Shown: positions 16,380 through 23,925 of the stretch, in pieces | Numbering within the stretch: position 1 is the first letter of the stretch | Layout: each line of letters starts with the position of its first letter | From: Micromonospora sp. ALFpr18c | Lineage (GTDB): Bacteria; Actinomycetota; Actinomycetes; Mycobacteriales; Micromonosporaceae | DNA: 33,640 bases | NCBI RefSeq assembly: GCF_008868155.1 | Contig: NZ_WBKR01000043.1 | Span: 1-33,640 of the forward strand | Direction: 5' to 3' | Position numbers and translations under genes: made by a program | The notes under the pieces: generated by a model | The model's database searches: none | What the model was told of the DNA's origin: nothing | Seen by the model: the letters and a program-made list of their open reading frames with translations, nothing else

Positions 16380-17808
16380 TCCCACCCTCCCGGCCGAGCT
16401 GGCCGACGTCCTCGCCGTCGACGCCGCCGCGCTGCGGGCCACCGGCTCGACCGGCTTCGGCATCGTCGAGAGCGGTTTCGTGCCGAAGTCCTTCGCCCGG
16501 CTGCTCGCCGAGAAGCTGGCCACCGCCCGGCTGCTCTTCGGCGACGACATCGACCTGACCAGCGGCGCGGTCCTGCGCAAGGTCCTCGAACTGGCCGCCC
16601 TGGAGGACGCCCGACTGTGGGCGGCACTCGGCGCCGTCTACGACAACTCGTACGTGGTGTCGGCGACCGCCGACGCGCTGACCCGCCTCGGCGAGGAACT
16701 CGGCATCCCCCGGCCGTACCTGCCGGCGCGGGGCACCGTGAAGCTGACGCTGACGGCCGCGCTGCCCACCGGCCGAACCCAGCTCACGCTGCCCCGGGGC
16801 GCCCGGCTCTCCACGCCCGGCGGGCACCACGTGGCCCTGGACGAGACGGTGGTGCTCTCCGCCGCCGTGGGCGAACGGGTACCGGCGGTCGCCGCGTTCT
16901 ACCCCGGCCCGGCGCACAACCTCGACCCGACCCAGGCCAGCCAGAAGATCGACAGGTGGAACCGGGCCGACACCCTGCTGGCCGACCTGGACGACGCCGA
17001 GCAGGCCGCCGGCGCGGAGCTGGTGGAGATCACCCACACCGTCGCGCTGACCGGTGGGGAGCAGCAGGTCTCCGACGCCCGCTACCGGCAACTGCTGCTC
17101 GCCGCGCCCCGCTCCATCTGGACGGCCGAGGCGATCGGCCTGGCCGTGGCGACCGTGCCGGGCGTACGCCAGGTGCAGGTCTTCGACGGCCGGGGCGGGC
17201 TGGACCTCAACCAGTCCATCTTCGGCAACTTCACCTTCATCGAGCGGGTGTTCAGCACCGAACGCGACCTGGGCAATCCGTACTACGTCACGGTCCTCGT
17301 CGCGCCGACCGCCGCCGCCATCTGGGACGGCCCCGACGGGCTGCACGCCGCCGTCGAGTCGGTCATCGAGGACCTGCGCCCGGTGGGCATCTTCGCCTCG
17401 GTGGACCGGGCCGACGAGGTCGGCATCGGCGTCGAGGCCGACCTGGTCGTCCGGGGCCTGCCGCTGCCCACCGGCTCGACGGAGACGGTGAACGCCTCCA
17501 CCGCCGCCACCGAACTGCGCGCCCGGCTGCACGCCCGGCTGCGCCGCTACGTCGACGAACTGCCCTTCGGCGAGCCGGTCCGGGCCGCCGAGGTGATCTG
17601 GACGCTGATGAACGAGCCGGGCGTCGCCGACGTACGGGAGCTGCGGCTGGTCCGCTTCCCGGCCGACTCGGCCGTGGTGGTGACCGGCAGCGCGCCCACC
17701 GGCGACGGGGTGCAACGGCTGCCGGTCGGCGACAACGCGGTGCTCGCCGCCAACCAGGTGCCCGTCTACGTCGACCGGGACGATCCCCGGCCGTTCCGGA
17801 TCGTCTGA
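16372..17808 (+). CDS. baseplate J-like wedge protein (gpJ/gp6 family)
   Basis: A 478-aa protein starting at GTG 16372, overlapping the gp25 gene by 8 bp. It shows the layout of baseplate J-like proteins: helical N-terminus with VLRKVLELAALEDARLWAALGAVYDNSYVVSATADALTRLGEELGI (residues about 65-110), a beta domain starting GTVKLTLTA...LPRGARLSTPGG, a middle RYRQLLLAAPRSIWTAEAIGLAVATVPGVRQVQVFD, then PYYVTVLVAPT and a helical C-terminal part with LRRYVDELPFGEPVRAAEVIWTLMNEPGV. J proteins form the inner baseplate ring that couples spike release to sheath contraction. The pairing gp25-J-gpI-like is standard wedge order. Confidence 0.9.
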   Translation: MSDPTLPAELADVLAVDAAALRATGSTGFGIVESGFVPKSFARLLAEKLATARLLFGDDIDLTSGAVLRKVLELAALEDARLWAALGAVYDNSYVVSATADALTRLGEELGIPRPYLPARGTVKLTLTAALPTGRTQLTLPRGARLSTPGGHHVALDETVVLSAAVGERVPAVAAFYPGPAHNLDPTQASQKIDRWNRADTLLADLDDAEQAAGAELVEITHTVALTGGEQQVSDARYRQLLLAAPRSIWTAEAIGLAVATVPGVRQVQVFDGRGGLDLNQSIFGNFTFIERVFSTERDLGNPYYVTVLVAPTAAAIWDGPDGLHAAVESVIEDLRPVGIFASVDRADEVGIGVEADLVVRGLPLPTGSTETVNASTAATELRARLHARLRRYVDELPFGEPVRAAEVIWTLMNEPGVADVRELRLVRFPADSAVVVTGSAPTGDGVQRLPVGDNAVLAANQVPVYVDRDDPRPFRIV

Positions 17809-17819
17809 GCGGAGGCGCG

Positions 17820-20162
17820 ATGACCGACATCCGGGTGCCGGTGGACGGCGCCGACCCGTCCGTTGAACGCAACCTCGTCGACCAGCTGGAGGGCCCGTAC
17901 CCGGGCACCGTCCGGCGGGTCGTGGTGCCGCTGGCCGGCACCGGCGCCGCCGCGGTGGACTGGACCAGTCGGCACCCGCTGCTCACCGTCGTGCTGCGCC
18001 GTGACCTGGTCGAGGAGACCGTCCGGGTGACCGTCACCGTGGACCCCGGCGGCACCGGTGAGCGGGTGCTGCCACCGGTGGTCTTCGCGCCCTGGTCGGC
18101 CGCCGGGGCGTCGGTGCCCGCGTACGCGCCGGACACCGCCGACGAGCCGCTGGTCGCGCCGTTCACCGTCGCCGTGACCGCCGAGCGGACCGTCGACGCC
18201 GCCGCCACGACGGTCACCGGGACGGCGCTCACCGCCCTGGCCGAGCTGGCCGTGGTCGAGGGCAACCTGGGCCGGCTGCTCTACCTGATGTCGTACGAGA
18301 AGCACCGGCTGCGTCGCGCGGCGCGGGAGGTGCACGCGTACCGGACCCTGGCGCACGCCCGGCGCGACGCGCTGGACCGGATCGGCGCGGACGTCGGGGT
18401 GGCCCGCTTCGTCGACGAGCTGGTGCACGAGCCGGCCAGCGGCGAGGTGTACGCCCGGCGGCTGGCCGCCCCGGCCCACGAGCCGGACGCCGCGTACGCG
18501 CACCGGCTCGGCCTGTACCGGCGGTTCCTGCTGCCCACCCCGGGGGCGGTGCGCCGCCTGCTCAACGGCCCCGGCGCGGACACCGACCCGAACGCCGGAC
18601 TCTTCGCCGACCTGCCCGGCGGCGCCCGCTTCACCCTGCGCGAGGACGACGACCGGTTCGCGGTGGCGATCCGGCTGGTCGCCGTCGGCGATCCGCAGCA
18701 CCGCACCAACTTCCTCGCCCACCTGCGCCGCGATCGCCTCGTGCTGCCGGCGAACACCCCGCCGAACAACACCGTGCACGCCGGGCGGGCGCTGCCGGCC
18801 AGCCGGTTGGCCGAGGTCACCGCGCTGCGGGCCAGCCTGCGCCAGTCGTACGCCTTCGACAGCGCGCACGCGGTGGCGCCGCCGCTGGCCGCCGCGCTGG
18901 ACCGTGCCGGGCGGGTCTGCCGGGCGCTCGGGTCGTCCATCGTGTGGCAGGTGACCCGCGCCCAGGACGACACCGGTGGCAGCCGCTACGAGCTGGGCCT
19001 CGGCGTCGACGTCAGCTGGCCGACCCCCGCGCAGGCCACCGACCTGCGCAACCGGGTGCTGGACACCGCTCGTACGGTCACCGCCGACCGGACCGCCGAG
19101 GCGTTGATCGCCGCCGCGCGCGCCGCCGGTGTGCCCACGGTGGCCGCCGACGGTGAGCTGGCCTGGCTGTGGCGGGTGTGCGGGGTGCAGACGGCGCACC
19201 GGATCAGCACCACCAGGATGTACCTGTCGCACCTGCCCACCCGGGGGTTGGCGGTGACCGCGCCGCTGAGCGCGGCGGTCGGCGCCGACACGCCGGTCGA
19301 GGCGCAGTTCCACGCTCCCGGTGACCCGGGTGGCAACGCGCTGCTGCTGGCCGGGTTGACCGCCGCCGCGCGGGCCTGGACCGACGCCGGGGAGCCGGCC
19401 TGGACGCCGTTGACCGACGCGGCGGCCCGGACCCGGTGGGCGGCCGTGCCGACCCGGCCCGCCGGGCAGCCCGTCGATGCGGCCCTGGCCGCCGCCGGTC
19501 TGCCCGCGGTACGGGATCCGGCGCCGGTGGTGGCCGCGCTCAACCGGCTCCCCGACGAGCTGGTGGAGACCATCGAGCTGCCGGCCGCGCTGGCTGCCGC
19601 GTTGATCGCCGGTCAACCGGCGGCGGCGGACCGGTTGGCCCGGCTGGTCGGCCTGCTGCGCGACCAGCACCTCGCCGCCGCGCTGCCGCTGGTCGACACC
19701 GGCAACCGGGTGCTGCTGGTGTGCGGTGTGATCGGGCTGCCGCAGGCCGGGCTGAACCTGGCCGAGCGGCGGGCCACCGGGTTCCGCTGGTACACCGTGG
19801 GGCTCGGCGGCGGCACCGCGGAGATCAAGGCGGTCGGCGCGCGGACCACGCTGCGGCCCACCCACGCCGGCCTGGTCGCCGTGGTGGCGCTGTCCTACGT
19901 GCGGACCGGCCGGACCGACCCGTACGAGTTCCGGGTGGAGCTGCCCGATTCGGTGGCGTTGACCCTGGCCCAGTACGAGCGGCTGATGAACGCGCTGATG
20001 CGGGTCTGCCCGCTCGGCGTGGAGATCAACACGTTCGGCATCCGGCGCGACCACGTCGACCTCGACGCCGACGGCACCGCCGAGCCCCTGCGCCCGGCGG
20101 TGGCCCGCACCTTCCGCACCTTCCAGCAGCGCCGGCACCGCGGCGTGTACGACCAGCTCTGA
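17820..20162 (+). CDS. large baseplate protein with gpI-like N-terminal half
   Basis: A 780-aa protein with ATG 17820 and GGAGG 5-6 nt upstream. The region around residues 135-245 (LTALAELAVVEGNLGRLLYLM..., ALDRIGADVGVARFVDEL, DAAYAHRLGLYRRFLLPTPGAVRRLL) recalls the 'LDxxGxDLGVxR ... Y' pattern of phage tail protein I and the larger 'putative baseplate assembly' proteins that follow J in tail clusters. Downstream regions (370-780) are not recognised: several helical Ala-rich segments, an LVDTGNRVLLVCGVIGLPQAG stretch and a beta-containing C-terminus (YEFRVELPDSVALTLAQYERLMNALMRV). At 780 aa it is about four times P2 gpI, so the C-terminal half may do the job of missing fibre or wedge proteins (Afp12-like). 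Membership of the baseplate is likely; the detailed role is unknown. Confidence 0.65.
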   Translation: MTDIRVPVDGADPSVERNLVDQLEGPYPGTVRRVVVPLAGTGAAAVDWTSRHPLLTVVLRRDLVEETVRVTVTVDPGGTGERVLPPVVFAPWSAAGASVPAYAPDTADEPLVAPFTVAVTAERTVDAAATTVTGTALTALAELAVVEGNLGRLLYLMSYEKHRLRRAAREVHAYRTLAHARRDALDRIGADVGVARFVDELVHEPASGEVYARRLAAPAHEPDAAYAHRLGLYRRFLLPTPGAVRRLLNGPGADTDPNAGLFADLPGGARFTLREDDDRFAVAIRLVAVGDPQHRTNFLAHLRRDRLVLPANTPPNNTVHAGRALPASRLAEVTALRASLRQSYAFDSAHAVAPPLAAALDRAGRVCRALGSSIVWQVTRAQDDTGGSRYELGLGVDVSWPTPAQATDLRNRVLDTARTVTADRTAEALIAAARAAGVPTVAADGELAWLWRVCGVQTAHRISTTRMYLSHLPTRGLAVTAPLSAAVGADTPVEAQFHAPGDPGGNALLLAGLTAAARAWTDAGEPAWTPLTDAAARTRWAAVPTRPAGQPVDAALAAAGLPAVRDPAPVVAALNRLPDELVETIELPAALAAALIAGQPAAADRLARLVGLLRDQHLAAALPLVDTGNRVLLVCGVIGLPQAGLNLAERRATGFRWYTVGLGGGTAEIKAVGARTTLRPTHAGLVAVVALSYVRTGRTDPYEFRVELPDSVALTLAQYERLMNALMRVCPLGVEINTFGIRRDHVDLDADGTAEPLRPAVARTFRTFQQRRHRGVYDQL

Positions 20163-20175
20163 GAGGGACACCACC

Positions 20176-21303
20176 ATGGCGAGCGAGATCAACTACGACG
20201 GGATGACCGTCACCGAGCTGTACGAGACGTTCACGCGGCACGGCATCCCGGCCTCGGACGCCAGCGTGCTGGTCTCCTCCTGGATCTACGAGAACGTGGG
20301 CACCGCGAAGCGGGTGTTCAGCTACGCGGAGCCGTTCCCGGCGGTGGAGCCGGGCTGCGCGCCGCCGCCGTTCGCCCGGACCTTCGCGCACACCGACTGG
20401 GTCGACGGCGAGGACGTCGTCCAGGCCGGGCAGACGCCGGGGGAACAGGGCTTCAACGAGCGGTTCCACCGCATCGAGCACGACCTCGACCACCTCGGCA
20501 CCGACCTGGCCAAGGCGTTCACCTGCATGGCCGCGATGCGGGTGAGCCTGCGCCGACTGCTCGACGAAATCCGCGCCGAGATCAACCGCCTGCACTCGAC
20601 GGTGCACGAGAACAAGGTCGTTCCCGGCCCGTACACCATCGAGCAGATCCCGAACTACATCGGCGCTCTGGACTTCGGCAAGTACATGGGCACCACGATG
20701 TTCCTGGACAAGAAGGTCAGCATCTGGCAGACCAAGGCCGGCACCATCGTGCTGCCCGCCGTGGAGACCCTCGGTGTGGATGTGGTCGCCGGGCCGAAGG
20801 TCCGCGGCGCCGCCTATCTGGACCGGTACGCCGTCGAGACCCCGGACGTCCGGCAGCGCTTCCCGCGCGAGGTGAAGCTCGTCGAGTTCGTCCGCTTCTT
20901 CGGCGAGGACGAGGTGGCCGACGGCCGGACGGTCCGCGACGTGCTCAAGGTGCTGCCGGCGGACAGCAGCTACCCCAGCCTCGACGCGATGTTCGCCGAG
21001 GTGAGCGAGCGGGAGGCGGCGATCGTCCGGACCACCGTCGGCGCCCAGTCGGCGGTGGCCGCCGCCCTCGGCATCGAGTCGGAGCTGGAGAACGTCGGCG
21101 ACGCCGACATCGCCATGCTCGCCGGGGTGCCGACCAGGGCCCGCGCGGCGCTGACCCGCGCCGGGATCGGCACCCTCGGCAAGCTGGCCGAGGCGCCCGC
21201 CGAGCGGGTGCTCTCCATCATGAAGGAGGCAGGGGTACGCGCCGAGGTCGGCGACGCCGCCGAGTGGACCTCGTACGCCCGGACGCTGAGCAAGCTTCGC
21301 TGA
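20176..21303 (+). CDS. 375-aa contractile-system protein with coiled coil and helix-hairpin-helix-like C-terminus
   Basis: ATG 20176 with GAGAGGG 9 nt upstream; last structural-looking gene of the cluster. No overall family is recognised. Residues 1-60 are helical. Residues about 90-145 (NERFHRIEHDLDHLGTDLAKAFTCMAAMRVSLRRLLDEIRAEIN pattern) form a probable coiled coil. Residues 150-250 are beta-rich. Residues about 305-345 (ADIAMLAGVPTRARAALTRAGIGTLGKLAEAPAERVL pattern) resemble the double helix-hairpin-helix of DUF4332 or RNA-polymerase alpha-CTD-like domains, which bind DNA or protein. Its place at the 3' end, where phages keep fibres and fibre chaperones, makes it a candidate for a fibre, a cargo-loading factor or an anchor. 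Nothing in the sequence decides between these. Confidence 0.65.
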   Translation: MASEINYDGMTVTELYETFTRHGIPASDASVLVSSWIYENVGTAKRVFSYAEPFPAVEPGCAPPPFARTFAHTDWVDGEDVVQAGQTPGEQGFNERFHRIEHDLDHLGTDLAKAFTCMAAMRVSLRRLLDEIRAEINRLHSTVHENKVVPGPYTIEQIPNYIGALDFGKYMGTTMFLDKKVSIWQTKAGTIVLPAVETLGVDVVAGPKVRGAAYLDRYAVETPDVRQRFPREVKLVEFVRFFGEDEVADGRTVRDVLKVLPADSSYPSLDAMFAEVSEREAAIVRTTVGAQSAVAAALGIESELENVGDADIAMLAGVPTRARAALTRAGIGTLGKLAEAPAERVLSIMKEAGVRAEVGDAAEWTSYARTLSKLR

Positions 21304-21336
21304 ACGGTCGGCGGCGACTCCGGCGAACGGCTGATC

Positions 21337-21360
21337 CACACCGCTCGCCGGGTCGGTGTG
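21337..21360. promoter_or_regulatory. hairpin in the leader of the SARP regulator gene
   Basis: A 7-bp inverted repeat CACACCG/CGGTGTG with a 10-nt spacer lies 33 bp after the last structural gene and about 80 bp before the regulator start. It could be a weak terminator isolating the structural genes from the regulator, or an operator. Confidence 0.4.
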
Positions 21361-21440
21361 ACGACACTGCGCTGGTGCGCGAACCGTCCACACCCGAGCG
21401 TGGAACTGCCACGGGGCGATCGGGTGCGAGAGGCGCATGC

Positions 21441-22220
21441 ATGCATGTTCACGAGGTGACGCACGACCTGCACTCCGGGGTGAACGAGGCCGCCGCGGGG
21501 CAGCCGCCCCGGTACGCGTTGCGGCTGCTGGGCGGGTTCGGGCTGGAACGCGACGGGCGGGCGGTGGCGGTGCCGCAGGGCGCCCGCCGACTGCTGGCCT
21601 ACCTCGGGGTACGGCCGCGCTGTGCCCGGTCGGAGGCCGCCGGCACGCTCTGGCCCGGCTCGCACGAGGACCGCGCCCGAGCGAACCTGCGCACCATGCT
21701 GTGGCGGCTGCACCGGGTCACCCCCGAGCCGCTCGTCGAGGAGCAGGACCGGCTGACCCTGGCCGCCGGGGTGACCAGCGACGTGGCCACCCTGACCGCG
21801 GCGGCGGCGGCCCTGCTGACCGGCGTCACGCCGGTGGACGCCGCGCCGGACGTGTCGGCGCTCGGGACCGGTGAGCTGCTGCCCGGCTGGTACGACGACT
21901 GGGTGCTGACCGAGCGGGAGCGGCTCCGGCAGACGCGGCTGTACGCGCTGGAGGCGCTCGCGGAGCGGCTCACCGCGCAGGGCCGCTACAGCGAGGCGGT
22001 GCAGGTGGCGTTGACCGCCGTGCAGTTGGAGCCGCTGCGGGAGAGCGCCACCCGGGCACTGATCGCCGTGCACCTGGCCGAACGCAACATCAACGAGGCG
22101 GTACGGCGCTTCGAGCTGTTCCGCGCCGACCTGGGCCGTGAGCTGGGTGTGGGGCCGACACCCTGGCTGGAGCACCTGGTGCGGGCCGGCACGGCCGGTG
22201 CCACGGTGCCGCATCCCTGA
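21441..22220 (+). CDS. SARP-type transcriptional regulator with BTAD domain
   Basis: A 259-aa protein. ATG 21441 is the only in-frame ATG in a run of three overlapping ATGs (ATGCATGCATG) and has GAGAGG about 9 nt upstream. Residues about 25-115 form an OmpR-like winged helix (LRLLGGFGLERDGRAVAVPQGARRLLAYLG..., RANLRTMLWRLHRV), and residues about 120-250 form the bacterial transcriptional activation domain (LLPGWYDDWVLTERERLRQTRLYALEALAERLTAQGRYSEAVQVALTAVQLEPLRESATRALI pattern). This is the layout of small SARPs such as ActII-ORF4, which bind heptameric direct repeats and activate gene clusters. It follows the contractile cluster in the same direction with a 137-bp gap of its own. I infer it controls that cluster. 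No ATPase or TPR domain follows, so it is a small SARP. Confidence 0.85.
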   Translation: MHVHEVTHDLHSGVNEAAAGQPPRYALRLLGGFGLERDGRAVAVPQGARRLLAYLGVRPRCARSEAAGTLWPGSHEDRARANLRTMLWRLHRVTPEPLVEEQDRLTLAAGVTSDVATLTAAAAALLTGVTPVDAAPDVSALGTGELLPGWYDDWVLTERERLRQTRLYALEALAERLTAQGRYSEAVQVALTAVQLEPLRESATRALIAVHLAERNINEAVRRFELFRADLGRELGVGPTPWLEHLVRAGTAGATVPHP

Positions 22221-22238
22221 TCGACACGGTGGACGGGG

Positions 22239-22272
22239 CCGGCGGTGCGGGTGGTGCCACCCGCACCGCCGG
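22239..22272. terminator. 34-bp palindromic bidirectional terminator
   Basis: A 16-bp inverted repeat with only the two central bases unpaired (CCGGCGGTGCGGGTGG arm) lies between the stop of the regulator (22220, plus) and the stop of the FAD oxidoreductase (22282, minus). Convergent location and very high stability make it a two-way terminator. No T-tract is present. Confidence 0.8.
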
Positions 22273-22281
22273 TCACCCTGG

Positions 22282-23775
22282 TCAGTGTGTCGCGGGCGGG
22301 ACGCTCTGTTCGTACTGGAAGACGTTGTGCGGGTCGTACTTCGCCTTGATCTTGCGCAGCCGCTCGACGTTGCGCCCCCAGTAGGCGGTCTCCCACTCGG
22401 CCATGCCGATGTTCGGCACGTTGACGTAGGCGCCGTCCACAAAGGGGCGCAGCGCCTGGCTGAACTCGGCGATCCAGGTCTGGGCGATCGGGGTGATGGC
22501 GTCGCCGCTGTCGGGCTCCCCGCGGGTGCCCCAGCCGGTGCCCGGCTCGGAGTAGAAGAGCGCGTCGCGGTGCGGGAACGCCGCCCCGCCGAAGGGTTCC
22601 TGGCGTTGGGCGCCCGTGCCGAACGCCTGGGTGAAGAAGTTGCTGTCCGGCGACGGCGAGTTCTCCAGGAACTCGCGGATGATGCTGATCGCCTCGGCCG
22701 GGAACGGCTCCCTGGTGAACTGGGAGAAGAACTTCCACTTCGCCGGCTCGTCCTCGTTCGGGATCTGGAAGCCGGCGTACGTGTCGCCCCAGCCGCCGAT
22801 CTGCACGGTCACCTCGGGGTCGCCGATGGAGAGGATCGGCGCCAGCAGCCGCCGCACCTCCGCCTCCGATCCCTCGGCGAGCACCCCGAACATCAGGATC
22901 TCGTCCGGGTGGGCCTCGAGTTGGCTGCCGAGGCGGGGGTCGGCGAACGGTGTGGTGCGCTGCCAGGCGTCGAAGACCCGGTGCAGGTCGTCGAGGCCCG
23001 GCCAGGTCGCCTGAAGGTAGGCGACGCTCTTCAGCGGGGCCACTTTGTAGGTCAGCGAGGTGACGATCCCGAAGTTGCCGTTGCCGGCGCCGCGCAGCGC
23101 CCAGAGCAGATCCGAGTGGTTCCATGGGTCCACCTGGAGCACCTTCGCGCCGTTGGCCCCCGCCGCGACGACGATCTCCGCCCCGATCAGGTTGTCGCAG
23201 GCCATGCCGAGGTAACGGGTGAGGAACCCGAAGCCACCGCCGAGGGTCGCACCGGACAGGCCGACGGTCCCCTCCGTGCCGGTCGTCGCCGCGAGGTCGT
23301 ACTCACCGAGCGTCGTCACCGCCTCCAGCTGGTTGAGGCCCGCGCCGACCTTCGCCGTGCGGGTGGCGGTGTCGATGTGCACGTCCTTCAGCTCGCTGAC
23401 GTCGATGACGAGGCCGTTGTCGACGTTCGACCAGCCTTCGAGGCTGTGCCGGCCGCTGCGGACCCGCAGCGCGACGTCGTGCTGCCGCGCCCAGGTGAGG
23501 GCGTTGACCACGTCCTGGGTCTCCTGGGCGAAGACGATGACCAGCGGATAGCGCACGAACAGCTCGTCCCACCCGAGGCTCGCCTCCGCGTAGTCGGGGC
23601 TCTGGGGGCGAACGATGCGCCCGGTCAGCTTCGCCGGTGGGTACGTCGCGTCGGACGGGCCGGGGCCGTCGGCCGCGATCGCCGAGCTGCCTCCGACCAT
23701 CATGCCCGGCAGAGCGACCGCCCCGGCACCAACGGCGGTCGCCTTGAGCAGATCGCGACGAGAAAGGTCGCGCAT
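22282..23775 (-). CDS. Tat-exported berberine-bridge-type FAD-linked oxidoreductase
   Basis: A 497-aa protein. ATG 23775 has GAGAGG 8 nt upstream; a TTG at 23781 would sit too close to it. The N-terminus carries a twin-arginine signal (SRRDLLK at residues 5-11, hydrophobic to about 33, cleavage near AIAA/DG). Residues 70-240 form the FAD-binding PCMH-type domain. His110 in VRSGRHSLEGW is the expected 8-alpha-histidyl FAD attachment site. The second attachment Cys of bicovalent enzymes (usually before PTVG) is replaced: Glu168 in TEGTVGLSG. The FAD is therefore probably linked by one bond only. TRYLGMACDNLIGAEIV follows. The BBE C-terminal motif (WGRNVERLRKIKAKYDPHNVF) is intact. Such enzymes oxidise sugars, alkaloids or secondary metabolites with O2; the substrate here is unknown. 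The gene stands alone in its orientation before a bidirectional terminator. Confidence 0.9.
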   Translation of the reverse strand: MRDLSRRDLLKATAVGAGAVALPGMMVGGSSAIAADGPGPSDATYPPAKLTGRIVRPQSPDYAEASLGWDELFVRYPLVIVFAQETQDVVNALTWARQHDVALRVRSGRHSLEGWSNVDNGLVIDVSELKDVHIDTATRTAKVGAGLNQLEAVTTLGEYDLAATTGTEGTVGLSGATLGGGFGFLTRYLGMACDNLIGAEIVVAAGANGAKVLQVDPWNHSDLLWALRGAGNGNFGIVTSLTYKVAPLKSVAYLQATWPGLDDLHRVFDAWQRTTPFADPRLGSQLEAHPDEILMFGVLAEGSEAEVRRLLAPILSIGDPEVTVQIGGWGDTYAGFQIPNEDEPAKWKFFSQFTREPFPAEAISIIREFLENSPSPDSNFFTQAFGTGAQRQEPFGGAAFPHRDALFYSEPGTGWGTRGEPDSGDAITPIAQTWIAEFSQALRPFVDGAYVNVPNIGMAEWETAYWGRNVERLRKIKAKYDPHNVFQYEQSVPPATH

Positions 23776-23814
23776 GGTCAAATCCTCTCGATCGGGTCAC
23801 GCCAGGCATTTCGA

Positions 23815-23830
23815 CCAAGAGGGCTCTTGG
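23815..23830. promoter_or_regulatory. perfect palindrome upstream of the FAD oxidoreductase
   Basis: CCAAGAG-GG-CTCTTGG, a 7-2-7 perfect inverted repeat, is centred about 47 bp upstream of the oxidoreductase ATG in a 150-bp intergenic region. Size and placement suit a dimeric repressor or activator (TetR/MarR-like) binding at the promoter. No regulator gene adjoins it in the window. Confidence 0.55.
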
Positions 23831-23925
23831 CTCGCATCTGGCGCAAACCAACCGTAAGGCCGGGGTACGTCCCGGAGATCTGAGAACTTGTCGCGGAACC
23901 CGGTCGGGTGATGGGTTCGACCTGG

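Noticed and set aside
13477..20192. Very long open frames on the minus strand opposite the spike and baseplate genes (about 790-810 codons each)
   Set aside because: They mirror the GC3-rich plus-strand genes, have compositions dominated by Arg, Gly, Pro, Gln and His, and show no motifs. The plus-strand frames have recognisable families and proper starts.
4734..21303. Complete prophage
   Set aside because: No capsid, portal, terminase, integrase, holin/endolysin or attachment sites are seen on either side, and flanking genes are ordinary chromosomal ones. Only a tail module is present.
4734..21303. Type VI secretion system
   Set aside because: No TssJLM membrane complex, ClpV, or two-protein TssB/TssC sheath; the sheath is a single phage-like protein.
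21388..21403. CCACACCCGAGCGTGG as a regulator-binding palindrome before the SARP gene
   Set aside because: Only four bases per arm pair cleanly; chance similarity is likely in this GC-rich leader.
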